Shown piece by piece: positions 26,150 through 34,270 of a stretch of 64,000 nucleotides of DNA. Origin of the DNA: Noviherbaspirillum aridicola. Its GTDB lineage: Bacteria; Pseudomonadota; Gammaproteobacteria; Burkholderiales; Burkholderiaceae_D. The notes below the pieces were generated by a model, which worked only from the letters and a program-made list of their open reading frames with translations, searched no databases and was not told the DNA's origin. Positions within the stretch are counted from its first letter, which is position 1. Each line of letters starts with the position of its first letter. The stretch is taken from positions 96,726 to 160,725 of the forward strand of contig NZ_BPMK01000012.1 in NCBI RefSeq assembly GCF_019656455.1. The letters are read 5' to 3'. The translations under genes were made by a program, and so were the position numbers.

Positions 26150-27742
26150 ATGTCTTCTTTTTGTGAACATTCCCGCCCGGGCCCCGAAGCCATTGAATGC
26201 CGGGTGCCGCCTTCGCCCGAGGCGCAGAAACGCATCGACGCCAGCCGCCGGCGCCTGGAAGCCGGCATGGCCCTGCCGGAAAAGCCGACCGCCGATCAGC
26301 TCGACCTGAAGACGCTGGCGCTCATCCTCGCCCGTCCGCCCGCCACGCGCGCCAACACGCTCACCATCACCCGCTCGGAGCGCGCGCCGGTGACCGGCTC
26401 GCGCAAGGTGATCGTGTTGCTGGTCGATTTCCCGGACAAGCCCGGCACGCGTTCGAAAGAGAGCATCCATGAGCTGCTGTTCTCGCGCGGGACCTTCGCC
26501 AGCGGCAGCATGCGCGATTATTACGCCGAAGTCTCCGGCAACCGGCTCGACGTCAGCGGCGAGGTTCACGGGTGGCTGCGCGCGCCCCAGCCCAAGTCCT
26601 ATTACACCAACGGCGACTACGGCTTCGCCGCCTATCCGCGCAATGCGCAGAAGCTGGTCGAGGACGTGCTCGACCTCGCCGACGGCGTGGTCGACTTCGC
26701 GCCCTTCGACAACGACGGCAACGGCGTGGTCGAGGCGCTGGTCGTGATCGCCGCCGGCAGCGGCGCGGAGCAGACGCTCAAGATCGACGATCTCTGGTCG
26801 CACAAGTGGTCGATCACGCCGAAGACGGTCGACGGCAAGCGCGTGACCGCCTACTTCATGGCACCGGAGGACGGCAAGGTCGGCGTGATGGCGCACGAAC
26901 TCGGCCACCTCCTGCTCGGCATGCCCGACCTGTACGACATCGACTACGGCTCCCGCGGCACCGGCAGCTGGGACCTGATGGCGGCCGGCAGCTGGAACAA
27001 CAATGGCGACACCCCGGCCCATCCCTGCGCCTGGGTCAAGTCGAAAGTGGGCTGGGCGAACATCGATACCGTGTTCGATGCGGAACGAGATATCGCGCTG
27101 CCGCCGTACGCCACCAGCAACAGCGTCGTCCGCGTCTCCGTCGGCAGCGCCGACGGCAAGCAGTACTTCCTGCTGTCGAACCGGCGCAAGCTCGGCTTCG
27201 ATGCGCACATCCCGGGCGAAGGCCTGCTCATCGAGCACGTCGACGAGAACCAGCAGAACAACACCGACGAGAACCACTACCTGGTCGACATCGAACAATG
27301 CGACGGCCTGCGCCAGCTCAATCTCAACCAGAACGCGGGCGACGCCGGCGACGCCTGGCCCGCCGGCGGGCAGAGCGCGTTCAACGCCGGCACGACGCCA
27401 TCGAGCAAGACCTATGACGGCGCCGATTCGCGCGTCGACATCTCGGCCATTGCCAGCGCCGGGACCGGCATCACCGCGCGCGTCAGGGCGGGCAGCGATG
27501 CCGGCGGTGGCGGTGGCGGTTTCGTCTGGCACAACGACAGGACGGTGACCCAGGCATTCGCATCCGCCGACGCAGGCAATGCCTGGGTCAACCTGGCAGG
27601 ACTGGGATGGCGACGCGTCAGCCCAGGAGCGGCCGATGGCATCACGAACCTGTTCGCGATGCTGTGCGAGGCGCTCGCAAACGGCCGCAAGGCCCACGTG
27701 TATGCGGACGCGTCGGCAGTGACCATCGCATACCTCGACTAA
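26150..27742 (+). CDS. M6-family (immune inhibitor A-like) metalloprotease with C-terminal module
   Basis: A 530-residue zinc endopeptidase. The metal site is H249-E250-x-x-H253 followed by GMPDLYD (HELGHLLLGMPDLYD), the M6 pattern; the Met-turn is WDLMAAGSWN near residue 274, and FDNDGNGVVEALVVI (about 186-200) is the conserved strand before it. No Sec signal is visible at the N terminus, unlike most M6 proteases. A Gly-rich linker (DAGGGGGGF) leads to a 72-residue C-terminal module (459-530) that recurs in the next two genes. GAGGAG precedes the ATG. The lack of a signal peptide and the shared module suggest a common export or targeting route. Confidence 0.85.
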   Translation: MSSFCEHSRPGPEAIECRVPPSPEAQKRIDASRRRLEAGMALPEKPTADQLDLKTLALILARPPATRANTLTITRSERAPVTGSRKVIVLLVDFPDKPGTRSKESIHELLFSRGTFASGSMRDYYAEVSGNRLDVSGEVHGWLRAPQPKSYYTNGDYGFAAYPRNAQKLVEDVLDLADGVVDFAPFDNDGNGVVEALVVIAAGSGAEQTLKIDDLWSHKWSITPKTVDGKRVTAYFMAPEDGKVGVMAHELGHLLLGMPDLYDIDYGSRGTGSWDLMAAGSWNNNGDTPAHPCAWVKSKVGWANIDTVFDAERDIALPPYATSNSVVRVSVGSADGKQYFLLSNRRKLGFDAHIPGEGLLIEHVDENQQNNTDENHYLVDIEQCDGLRQLNLNQNAGDAGDAWPAGGQSAFNAGTTPSSKTYDGADSRVDISAIASAGTGITARVRAGSDAGGGGGGFVWHNDRTVTQAFASADAGNAWVNLAGLGWRRVSPGAADGITNLFAMLCEALANGRKAHVYADASAVTIAYLD

Positions 27743-27776
27743 GCGTTTTAGCTGTCTTTCTTGAAGGAGTGAGATC

Positions 27777-28003
27777 ATGGCCTGGAACAACAACATCAGC
27801 GTCTCCCAGACGTTTGCCTCCAACGACGCGCAGAATGCGTGGGTCAGCTTCCCGGGACTCGGCTGGAAGCGATCAAGACCGGCGCGACGGACGGCGTCAC
27901 CAAGCTCTACATCATGTTCAACGCCGCCAAGGCGAACAACCGGACGGTCAACGTGTTCATCGACGACGCCAGCCAGCTGATCACGATCGCCTATCTGAAC
28001 TGA
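27777..28003 (+). pseudogene. Stand-alone copy of the protease C-terminal module, interrupted by a -1 frameshift
   Basis: A small gene with a good ribosome binding site (GAAGGAG) coding MAWNNNISVSQTFASNDAQNAWVS... up to GLGWK. After that the similarity continues in another frame (IKTGATDGVTKLYIMFN to ITIAYLN) and stops at 28001. One base appears to be missing around 27871-27876: inserting one G would restore a 75-residue protein that aligns from end to end with the C-terminal modules of both flanking proteases. It may be a true frameshift, a sequencing error or programmed. Unshifted translation gives a different, unrelated tail. Confidence 0.7.
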
Positions 28004-28069
28004 GGCGCAGTGACTGACGCGCGCCGCCCGCGCGGCGCATTCTTTCAACGCTTCAGGAGGAGCGACATC

Positions 28070-29068
28070 ATGGCTGGCTACGACGGCTTTCTGGAAGGCG
28101 GGGATGTGCGGACCGGCTACATCTCCGGCAAGACCTTCAGGAACAAACCGGTCCGGTACACCGCGGTCAACGGCCTCGCGGTGTACGAGGGATGCATCGT
28201 GCTCGGCACCGTGGAGGAAATGGAAAGACGCGCGGCGGCCATCCGCGCGGGCGGCGATGACGGCATCGACCGTGGCGTCGCTATCACCGGCGACCAGTAC
28301 CGGTGGCCGAACGGGGTGATGCCGTATGACATCGACCCCGGTCTGCCGAACCAGAACAGGGTGACCGACGCCATCGCGCACTGGGAAGCCAACACCGGCA
28401 TCCGCTTCATCCGACGCACCAGCGCCAACGCCGCCCAGTACCCCGACTATGTGTACTTCACCGCCGCCGGCGGCTGCTGGTCCCATGTCGGGCGGCGCGG
28501 CGGTCGCCAGGACCTGAGCCTGGACAGCGGATGCTCGACCGGCAATGCCATCCATGAAATCGGTCATGCGCTCGGCCTCTGGCACGAACAGAGCCGGGAG
28601 GACAGGAATCGCTTCGTGCGCATCCGCTACGAAAACATCGAGGCGGGACGCGAACACAACTTCGACCAGCAGATCACGGACGGCGACGACATCGGCGCCT
28701 ACGACTACGGCTCGATCATGCACTACGGGGCGTATGCGTTCTCGAAGAACAATCAGCCGACCATCGAGCCGCTGCAATCCGGCGTGACCATCGGCCAGCG
28801 CAACGGACTGAGCGCCGGCGACATCGCCGCCATCCACGCGATCTACCGGCTGTGGCATTACAACCGGCGCGTCTGGAACACCTTCGCGTCCAGCGACTCG
28901 CAGAATGCCTGGGCCAACGTCGAGGGTCTGGGCTGGCGCAAGCTCCGTCCGAATGCCAGGGACGGCGTGACCAACATGTTTGCGGCGTGCTGCGAGGCGC
29001 TCGCGGGCAATCAGCGCGTCCATGTCTTCGCCGACGGCCAGGACATGTCCATCATGTACTTTGCATAG
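28070..29068 (+). CDS. Astacin-family (M12A) metalloprotease with C-terminal module
   Basis: A 332-residue zinc protease. The zinc site is H162-E163-x-x-H166-x-x-G-x-x-H172 (HEIGHALGLWHEQ), with the Met-turn SIMHYGAYAF (M217, Tyr ligand Y219). The catalytic domain starts at RWPNGVMPYDID (about 78) and has C136 and C155, a likely disulphide. The first ~70 residues look like a propeptide, not a signal peptide. Residues 261-332 are the module shared with the M6-like protease and the small gene between them (TFASSDSQNAWANVEGLGWR). AGGAGG lies before the ATG at 28070. Confidence 0.88.
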   Translation: MAGYDGFLEGGDVRTGYISGKTFRNKPVRYTAVNGLAVYEGCIVLGTVEEMERRAAAIRAGGDDGIDRGVAITGDQYRWPNGVMPYDIDPGLPNQNRVTDAIAHWEANTGIRFIRRTSANAAQYPDYVYFTAAGGCWSHVGRRGGRQDLSLDSGCSTGNAIHEIGHALGLWHEQSREDRNRFVRIRYENIEAGREHNFDQQITDGDDIGAYDYGSIMHYGAYAFSKNNQPTIEPLQSGVTIGQRNGLSAGDIAAIHAIYRLWHYNRRVWNTFASSDSQNAWANVEGLGWRKLRPNARDGVTNMFAACCEALAGNQRVHVFADGQDMSIMYFA

Positions 29069-29081
29069 AGGAGAGACATCC

Positions 29082-29441
29082 ATGAATCCGCATATCGTCC
29101 TCAATTTCAATCTGTCCGCCGACGCCGCGCGCGTTGCCTCGGACGAGCGGTCCCGATCCATGGACGGCGATTTGCCCACGCCCTTCACCGCCGGCAATGG
29201 CGGCAATGCCGCCGCCGGCGGGGAGGCGCAGTCGTCCGCTGCGCAGGAGGATCTGCCGACACCCTTCGATTTCCCGGGCGGCAGCGACACGTCGGCATCG
29301 GGCGCGCCCACGGGGATCGGCTCCCCTCAGGCGCGCGGCTCGGGCCCGGACGCGGCGGGGGGAGGATTGCCGACGCCGCTCGACGGCGGCGGCGGCCATG
29401 ACGGACAGCAGGCGGGAAACATGCCGCGCCCCGGCGGTTAG
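29082..29441 (+). CDS. Small disordered protein with three LPTPF-type repeats
   Basis: A 119-residue Gly-, Ala-, Asp-rich protein with three spaced copies of a short motif: DLPTPF (30-35), DLPTPFDF (57-64) and GLPTPL (95-100). The N terminus (MNPHIVLNFNLSADAARV) may form a strand. A GAGGAG site lies before the ATG, 13 bases after the astacin stop, so it is in the same operon. No known family. The repeats could be docking or processing sites for the neighbouring proteases; this is inference. Confidence 0.7.
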   Translation: MNPHIVLNFNLSADAARVASDERSRSMDGDLPTPFTAGNGGNAAAGGEAQSSAAQEDLPTPFDFPGGSDTSASGAPTGIGSPQARGSGPDAAGGGLPTPLDGGGGHDGQQAGNMPRPGG

Positions 29442-29448
29442 GCGGCGC

Positions 29449-29832
29449 TCAGGCGAGCCGGTGCAGCATGATGCGCAGGGGCCGGCCCGCCGCGCTGCCG
29501 CCGACCGCATAGCGCCGGTTGCTCACGTAATCCCCCTGGCGCAGATTGCCGGAGGGATCCTGGCAGAGGGAGGCGCGCAGGGTCCAGCCGGGACCGGCCG
29601 GCGGCGCAGGCAGCATGAGCGCGAATTGCACCGGATCGGTATTGCCGGCGGCGCGGGAGATGCCGGCGATCCTGTGCTCGACGATGGTGAGCGCGCAGGC
29701 GTCGGCGCGGGTACAGTCCTCCACCCGCAGGAACAGCGTGGCGTTGTCGATCGCCGCGGGCACGGCGTCGAGCGCCGCCTCGCCGTATATCCTCGTCATC
29801 CTGCGCGGCGCGGAACCGTCAGGGGCAGACAT
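29449..29832 (-). CDS. YbaY-like domain protein
   Basis: A 127-residue protein whose core (LFLRVEDCTRADACALTIVEHRIAG, then PVQFALMLPAP and LRASLCQDPSGNLRQGDYVSNRRYAV) follows the YbaY/YscW lipoprotein-type beta-sandwich pattern. There is no lipobox or signal peptide. It overlaps the upstream small gene by 14 bases and is convergent with the LPTPF-repeat gene (7 bases apart). YbaY proteins are of unknown biochemical function. Confidence 0.55.
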   Translation of the reverse strand: MSAPDGSAPRRMTRIYGEAALDAVPAAIDNATLFLRVEDCTRADACALTIVEHRIAGISRAAGNTDPVQFALMLPAPPAGPGWTLRASLCQDPSGNLRQGDYVSNRRYAVGGSAAGRPLRIMLHRLA

Positions 29833-30118
29833 GCAGGTTCAGCAGCTGAAAGCTGCCCTGGCGCGGACCGCCGATGTACTCGGCATCGGCTTCCACCTGC
29901 ACCGGCAGCGGCAGGTCCCAGTCCGGCCGCCAGGTGAATGCCGGCGCGCGCAGGCCGGGCTCGGCGCGCTGCGGCCCGCGCACCGGCATGGCCTGGCAGA
30001 TCTCCACCTCGAGCAGCCACTTGTCGGCGGTCCCGGGCGCGCGCTCCGCGCGCAGTATCGTCGCCCGTATCCGCGCCTGGTTCGGCGCCACCATCATCGC
30101 GGAGTGCATTCCCATCAT
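29819..30118 (-). CDS. Small hypothetical protein, first of a coupled pair
   Basis: A 99-residue protein starting MMGMHSAMMVAPNQARIRATILRAERAPG. The body looks like beta-strands (KWLLEVEICQAMPVRG, then PLPVQVEADAEYIGG and SFQLLNLHVCP). AAAGGGAG precedes the tandem ATGs. It overlaps the YbaY-like gene, so the two probably act together. No family is recognised. It follows the esterase gene at 30128 with a 9-base gap. Confidence 0.55.
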   Translation of the reverse strand: MMGMHSAMMVAPNQARIRATILRAERAPGTADKWLLEVEICQAMPVRGPQRAEPGLRAPAFTWRPDWDLPLPVQVEADAEYIGGPRQGSFQLLNLHVCP

Positions 30119-30127
30119 TGCTCCCTT

Positions 30128-31147
30128 TCACTCGTCAAGACCCCAGAAACGCAGGATGTACGCGCTGGAGCAGATCCCGGCGGCCAGCACGAATGACGCG
30201 GCGCGGCCGCAATGTTCATCGCCGGCCCCGGGGTTGACCGGCGTGCCGTGGCCCAGGCCTTCGATCAACCAGGTTTCGACCAGTGCCCTGCCCTCACTGT
30301 CCTGGTAGCGGCGGTGCAGATGCCCGGCCGGCTGATCTTCCACATCCGGCGTCTGATCGATCCCGTGCGCGTCGGTCCACTGCTCCATCAGTTCGTTGAG
30401 GACGACGGGATTGACCGTCGCATCCCGGTTGCCATGCCACAGCGACACCCGCGGGAAAGGACCCTGGTGACCGCCGGCGGCGCGCACCAGGTCGCCCCAT
30501 TGCCGCGGCGTCATGTCCTTGCCCCTCGCCAGCGGCCTGCCGAACAGGCCGCAACTGCTCTGCGCCTCGCTTTCATTGCCGGCGCAGCGATAGGGCACGC
30601 CGGCGATGATCGCACCGCCGGCGAACATCTCGGGGTAGGCCGCCATCATCACGGCCGTCATCGCGCCGCCGGCCGACAGCCCGGTGACATGCACCCGGTT
30701 GGCATTGATGCGGTGGTCGCCGACCATCTTCTCGACCATCTGCCGTATCGAGAGGGCCTCGCCCTGGTCGCGCCTGCTGTGCGCGAGATCGAACCAGCGG
30801 AAACAGCGGGCGATGTTGACGGTCTGCTGCGGCAGCAGCAGGGCAAAACGGTGACGGTCCGCCAGCGCGACCCAGCCTGTTTCGTCGTCATAGCCGGATG
30901 CCTGCTGCGTGCATCCGTGCAAGGCGACCACCAGCGGCCTTCCCGGCGCCAGGCCCTCGGGCACATACTTGAACATGCGAAGCTGGCCCGGATTGCTGCC
31001 GAAATCATCGACCTCGGTCAGCAGCCCCTGTCCGCCCCAGTCGATTGGCCATCCGGACCAGCGCCCGAGCGCAAACGTCATGACCGGCACGGCAAGAATC
31101 GCCGCCAAAGCGGTCGACAGCAGGCGCTTCCATCGTAGTACGCGCAT
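30128..31147 (-). CDS. PHB-depolymerase-family esterase (secreted)
   Basis: A 339-residue alpha/beta hydrolase of the LpqC / extracellular PHB depolymerase type. A signal sequence or anchor occupies the first ~27 residues (LLSTALAAILAVPVMTFALG). The oxyanion segment VALHGCTQQASGYDDETGW, the nucleophile in VTGLSAGGAMTAVMMAAYPE, the Asp in WHGNRDATVNP and the His in EGLGHGTPVNP are all present in order. The family hydrolyses short-chain polyesters or aromatic esters. The gene is followed on the same strand by the YbaY-like pair. Confidence 0.85.
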   Translation of the reverse strand: MRVLRWKRLLSTALAAILAVPVMTFALGRWSGWPIDWGGQGLLTEVDDFGSNPGQLRMFKYVPEGLAPGRPLVVALHGCTQQASGYDDETGWVALADRHRFALLLPQQTVNIARCFRWFDLAHSRRDQGEALSIRQMVEKMVGDHRINANRVHVTGLSAGGAMTAVMMAAYPEMFAGGAIIAGVPYRCAGNESEAQSSCGLFGRPLARGKDMTPRQWGDLVRAAGGHQGPFPRVSLWHGNRDATVNPVVLNELMEQWTDAHGIDQTPDVEDQPAGHLHRRYQDSEGRALVETWLIEGLGHGTPVNPGAGDEHCGRAASFVLAAGICSSAYILRFWGLDE

Positions 31148-31232
31148 TTTCCCCTCCCCGCATGGAGGATATCGAGCCTATCCGAGTGAGCGCCCACCAA
31201 CTTGCGCGAGATCAGAGTCGCGCGGAAGGGAT

Positions 31233-31463
31233 TTATTCAAGCGGCTTGCTGCTGTGCTGCCAGCGCGCGCCCGGCTCGCTGCGGGCGCGTGCCCGCTCCC
31301 ACTGCATGCCGCAATCATGGCAGACGTAGTATTCGACGTAGCCGGTGGCGGTGGCGCTGAAATTGATCGGTGCGTCCGAGTGCAGCAGCAGCCTGGCGTG
31401 CGGCGACACCGTTACCGGGGCGTTTTCCAGTGCGGCGCATGCCGGGCAAGGGTTTTCCGCCAT
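31233..31463 (-). CDS. Small zinc-ribbon protein
   Basis: A 76-residue protein with two Cys pairs, CPAC at the N terminus and CHDC at about residue 48 (YYVCHDCGMQWER), a likely zinc ribbon. GGGAG lies before the ATG, and the upstream AsmA-like gene stops only three bases earlier, so they are probably co-transcribed. No specific role can be read. Confidence 0.6.
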   Translation of the reverse strand: MAENPCPACAALENAPVTVSPHARLLLHSDAPINFSATATGYVEYYVCHDCGMQWERARARSEPGARWQHSSKPLE

Positions 31464-31466
31464 CGT

Positions 31467-33485
31467 TCACTCCCGGGTCTGGCGCTGCTGCGCGGCAGCC
31501 TTGGCGGGTGACGGCGCGCGCGGTTTTTCCTTGGCCTCCGCCAGCAGCGCGCCGCAGGGCGGGTCCTCACCCGGCCCGGGATTGATCAGTGCCAGCAGGC
31601 CGGCGAACGGCGCGGCCACCGCGCCGAGCACGGTCGCGGCGCCTGCCTTGAGCGCGATCACTCCCTTGTCGACGCCGACATCCGGGTTCTTGAAAGTGCC
31701 GCCGACATACAGCGGCGAACGGAGGGAAATGAGACGCACGCCCTTGCTCTCGGGACGGATGGTGAGATTCATCTGCTCTTCGCCGAAGTCGATGGCGCCT
31801 TCCATGCGGACGGTGGCATCGGTGGTGTCGAGCACGAAGGTGCGCGGCTGCATCACCCCCTTGTCGACCACGAGATCGGCCGCCATGCAGTTGAGCGGTA
31901 CCTGGCGGTCGCCGAACAGCTTGGCGATCACCGCGCTGCCGACGTTCAGGCCGGCGGCCTCGAGCACGAATTTGCTGATGCTGCCCTGGTTGATCAGCGA
32001 CTTCACCTCCCCGTTCATGGAGCCGAGCAGCGCCGCGACCGAATTGCCGGCCGCGGTGAGTTCGGCGTCGCCGTTGAGCTGACCCACGCTGGCGTACATC
32101 GACTCCACCTTGGGAAACATCTCCTTGAGCCTGAGCCCGCGCGCCGAGACCTTCATGCGCGCCCTCGCCGGTTCGGCGCTGCCGTCGATGCGAAGCTCGG
32201 TCGTAAGCTTGCCGCCGGCGATGCCGAAGTCCAGAGGCGCCAGCGACAGCACGCCCTTTTCGAGCCGGATGTTGGTGTGGAGGTTATCGATCGGCATCTT
32301 GTCGCGCACGATCTTCTTGCCGGAGAACGTCACCTGCACATCCATCGTGCCCCAGCGGTCGGTCTTGAAGGGCGATACCGGCAACACCTTGCCGGGCGGG
32401 ATCTTGGGCTCGTCCTTTTTCTTCTTGCCCTCGTCGTCGCCGGCGCCGACGATGGCGCCGAGATCGTCCAGCACCAGCTGGTTGGAGGTGACCTCGCCGC
32501 GCAGCGTGGGGCGCGGCTCCTGCTGCGCATATTCGAGCGTGCCGCCGATGTCGCTGTCGCCGACCCGGCCCTTGAACTTTTCGTAGCGCACCCGCAGCCG
32601 GTCCTCCGCGAAGGTGGCGACCACCCTGCCCTCGGTCGAGAACTTCGGCGTCTCCGGCAGCACGACGCCGGACAGCGGAAACAGGTCGGACATGCTGGCG
32701 CCGAGTATCTTGAGATTGATGTCGAGCGCACTCGGATGGCTGGGGTCGGTCAGCGTGCCGTCCGCCGTGATCGTGGTTTCGCCCACCTTCACCACGGCCT
32801 GCACCGGGTAGCGCACGTTACTCTGTCGCAGCGCCAGCAGCGAGCCGGTCTTGCCGCCGCCACTGAGCGGTTCCTCATTGAAGGTGCCGCCCAGCTTGAA
32901 AGTGGTGGTGCCGTCCTGCTCGGTATCGATCCGCACCCTCGCGTCCGCGTGCTTGGCCGGATCGAGATAGCGCACATTGCCTTCGCGGATGGTCAGCTCG
33001 TTGATGTCGAAGCCCCAGCCGGAAGAGGATTCCTGGCCGTCCTCTTTCTTCGGGAAAGTCCAGTTGTTCCTGTTGTCGCTGCCTTTTTCCAGCGCGAGAT
33101 TGGGTTCGGTGAGAACGATGGAGTCGACGCTGATCGTCTTGCGCAACAGCGGCAGCAGGTTGAGGCTGACGTCGGCCTGGCGGATCTGCGCCATGTAGGG
33201 ACCGCTCTTTGCCCAGTCCGGATTGCCCAGTTTGACGTCCTGCATGCGCAGATGCGGCCACGGAATCAGGCGCCGCCAGCCCGTCTGCTGCTCGGGCGGA
33301 CGTTCCCAGCTGAGAGAGAGATCGCCGTCGATGGAAAATCGGCGCTCGGTGGCGACGCTCACCTTTTCATTGATCCAGGGCTTGACCCGGTTCCAGTCGA
33401 AGGTGGATGCGATGACCAGCAGCACCACCACCAGCGCGACGAGGATGCCGAGGGCGGCTGCGACGATTTTCAATGCACGGTTCAT
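31467..33485 (-). CDS. AsmA-family protein
   Basis: A 672-residue protein with an N-terminal membrane anchor (ALGILVALVVVLLVIAS) followed by a long periplasmic beta-rich body: the AsmA N-terminal pattern FDWNRVKPWINEKVSVATERRFSIDGDLSL (split here as FDWNRVKPWINEKVS and RRFSIDGDLSLSW) and the AsmA C-terminal block near LTIRPESKGVRLISLRSP. AsmA-like proteins are thought to bridge inner and outer membranes and affect phospholipid transport. It is convergent with no gene; a short zinc-ribbon gene follows it. Confidence 0.85.
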   Translation of the reverse strand: MNRALKIVAAALGILVALVVVLLVIASTFDWNRVKPWINEKVSVATERRFSIDGDLSLSWERPPEQQTGWRRLIPWPHLRMQDVKLGNPDWAKSGPYMAQIRQADVSLNLLPLLRKTISVDSIVLTEPNLALEKGSDNRNNWTFPKKEDGQESSSGWGFDINELTIREGNVRYLDPAKHADARVRIDTEQDGTTTFKLGGTFNEEPLSGGGKTGSLLALRQSNVRYPVQAVVKVGETTITADGTLTDPSHPSALDINLKILGASMSDLFPLSGVVLPETPKFSTEGRVVATFAEDRLRVRYEKFKGRVGDSDIGGTLEYAQQEPRPTLRGEVTSNQLVLDDLGAIVGAGDDEGKKKKDEPKIPPGKVLPVSPFKTDRWGTMDVQVTFSGKKIVRDKMPIDNLHTNIRLEKGVLSLAPLDFGIAGGKLTTELRIDGSAEPARARMKVSARGLRLKEMFPKVESMYASVGQLNGDAELTAAGNSVAALLGSMNGEVKSLINQGSISKFVLEAAGLNVGSAVIAKLFGDRQVPLNCMAADLVVDKGVMQPRTFVLDTTDATVRMEGAIDFGEEQMNLTIRPESKGVRLISLRSPLYVGGTFKNPDVGVDKGVIALKAGAATVLGAVAAPFAGLLALINPGPGEDPPCGALLAEAKEKPRAPSPAKAAAQQRQTRE

Positions 33486-33637
33486 GCCGGTTTGATCAGT
33501 TCGTCAATATTCAGTTCGACGGCATGCCGCGCGTGCTTGGCGGGACGCAAGCCGGAGGGCGCAGCTCAAGCGACGGAACGAATTGCAGCAGGCCTTTTCA
33601 AACCGGCATTGCGCTCATTGAAGAAAAGGAAAAAAAC

Positions 33638-33715
33638 GTGAAGCCACCCGTTCTCGTCGCCATGCTCGTTGCCGCCATGCTCGCCGGCCTCGCGCTGATC
33701 TTCTTCGTGATGTAA
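33638..33715 (+). CDS. 25-residue single-span membrane peptide
   Basis: GTG start with AAAAGGA upstream; the peptide is MKPPVLVAMLVAAMLAGLAL followed by IFFVM. It is one hydrophobic helix with a short positively charged N terminus. Its size, GTG start and layout resemble the peptide at 4728. It is divergent from the AsmA-like gene. Possibly a small membrane-stress or regulatory peptide; no family recognised. Confidence 0.4.
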   Translation: MKPPVLVAMLVAAMLAGLALIFFVM

Positions 33716-33763
33716 GACTTCCGGGACGCCGTCCTGGCGCCCCGCCCGGCGGCCCCGTGCGCG

Positions 33764-33961
33764 TCAGTGACGGTCGCCGCCCGCCGGCTTGTTCCTGTCG
33801 ACGCGCTCCATCGGCTCGCGCGGAATGTTCGCGCCGGGGTCGAGAATTTCCTCGTCGCTGATTTCCCTGCCGGGCGGATCCACCGCCTGCGCAAGCTTCT
33901 CCAGCATGCCTTCGTTCTTGCCGCCCTTTCCGGTGCCGGCGTCGTTCGCGTTCCTGTTCAT
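33764..33961 (-). CDS. Small hydrophilic hypothetical protein
   Basis: A 65-residue, highly charged protein starting MNRNANDAGTGKGGKNEGML and containing EKLAQAVDPPGREISDEEILDPG. GGAGG lies seven bases before the ATG at 33961. It looks like the small stress-type proteins common in Burkholderiales, but I recognise no family. Confidence 0.55.
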   Translation of the reverse strand: MNRNANDAGTGKGGKNEGMLEKLAQAVDPPGREISDEEILDPGANIPREPMERVDRNKPAGGDRH

Positions 33962-34270
33962 CGCGTCCTCCAAAAACAAGTGCGACCTCGACCGCATGGC
34001 AATGTTCCAGGCCCCGTGCCGGGAGCCCGTTCTCCAATCAATCGAACTGATCGATCTTTTTGCGTTGCGCCACCTCAGTGCATCGGCGTGTTCGCTTTGT
34101 CGATTGCTGTTTCAGTGTTGCGAATCCGTTGTGACACATCAAAAGCGATGTCGTCATGCATCTGATTCCGGAATTAAATGCTGTAGCTTAAGTCTTCGAC
34201 ATGCCCGGCCACTCGCAGCGCCGGCAGCGCGGCACCTCCGCGCACATCGACCGCACATGAAGGATCGGGA
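33962..34270. promoter_or_regulatory. Upstream region of the exopolysaccharide locus
   Basis: This 309-base stretch is lower in GC than its surroundings (around 34030-34200) and must carry the promoter for the long exopolysaccharide operon. I see no convincing promoter elements or gene. AAGGA lies before the ATG at 34271. Confidence 0.4.

Noticed and set aside
25994..29311. A 1105-residue open frame on the minus strand over the protease cluster
   Set aside because: It lies antisense to genes with clear zinc motifs and ribosome binding sites; long antisense frames are common at this GC content and the translation has no recognisable domain.
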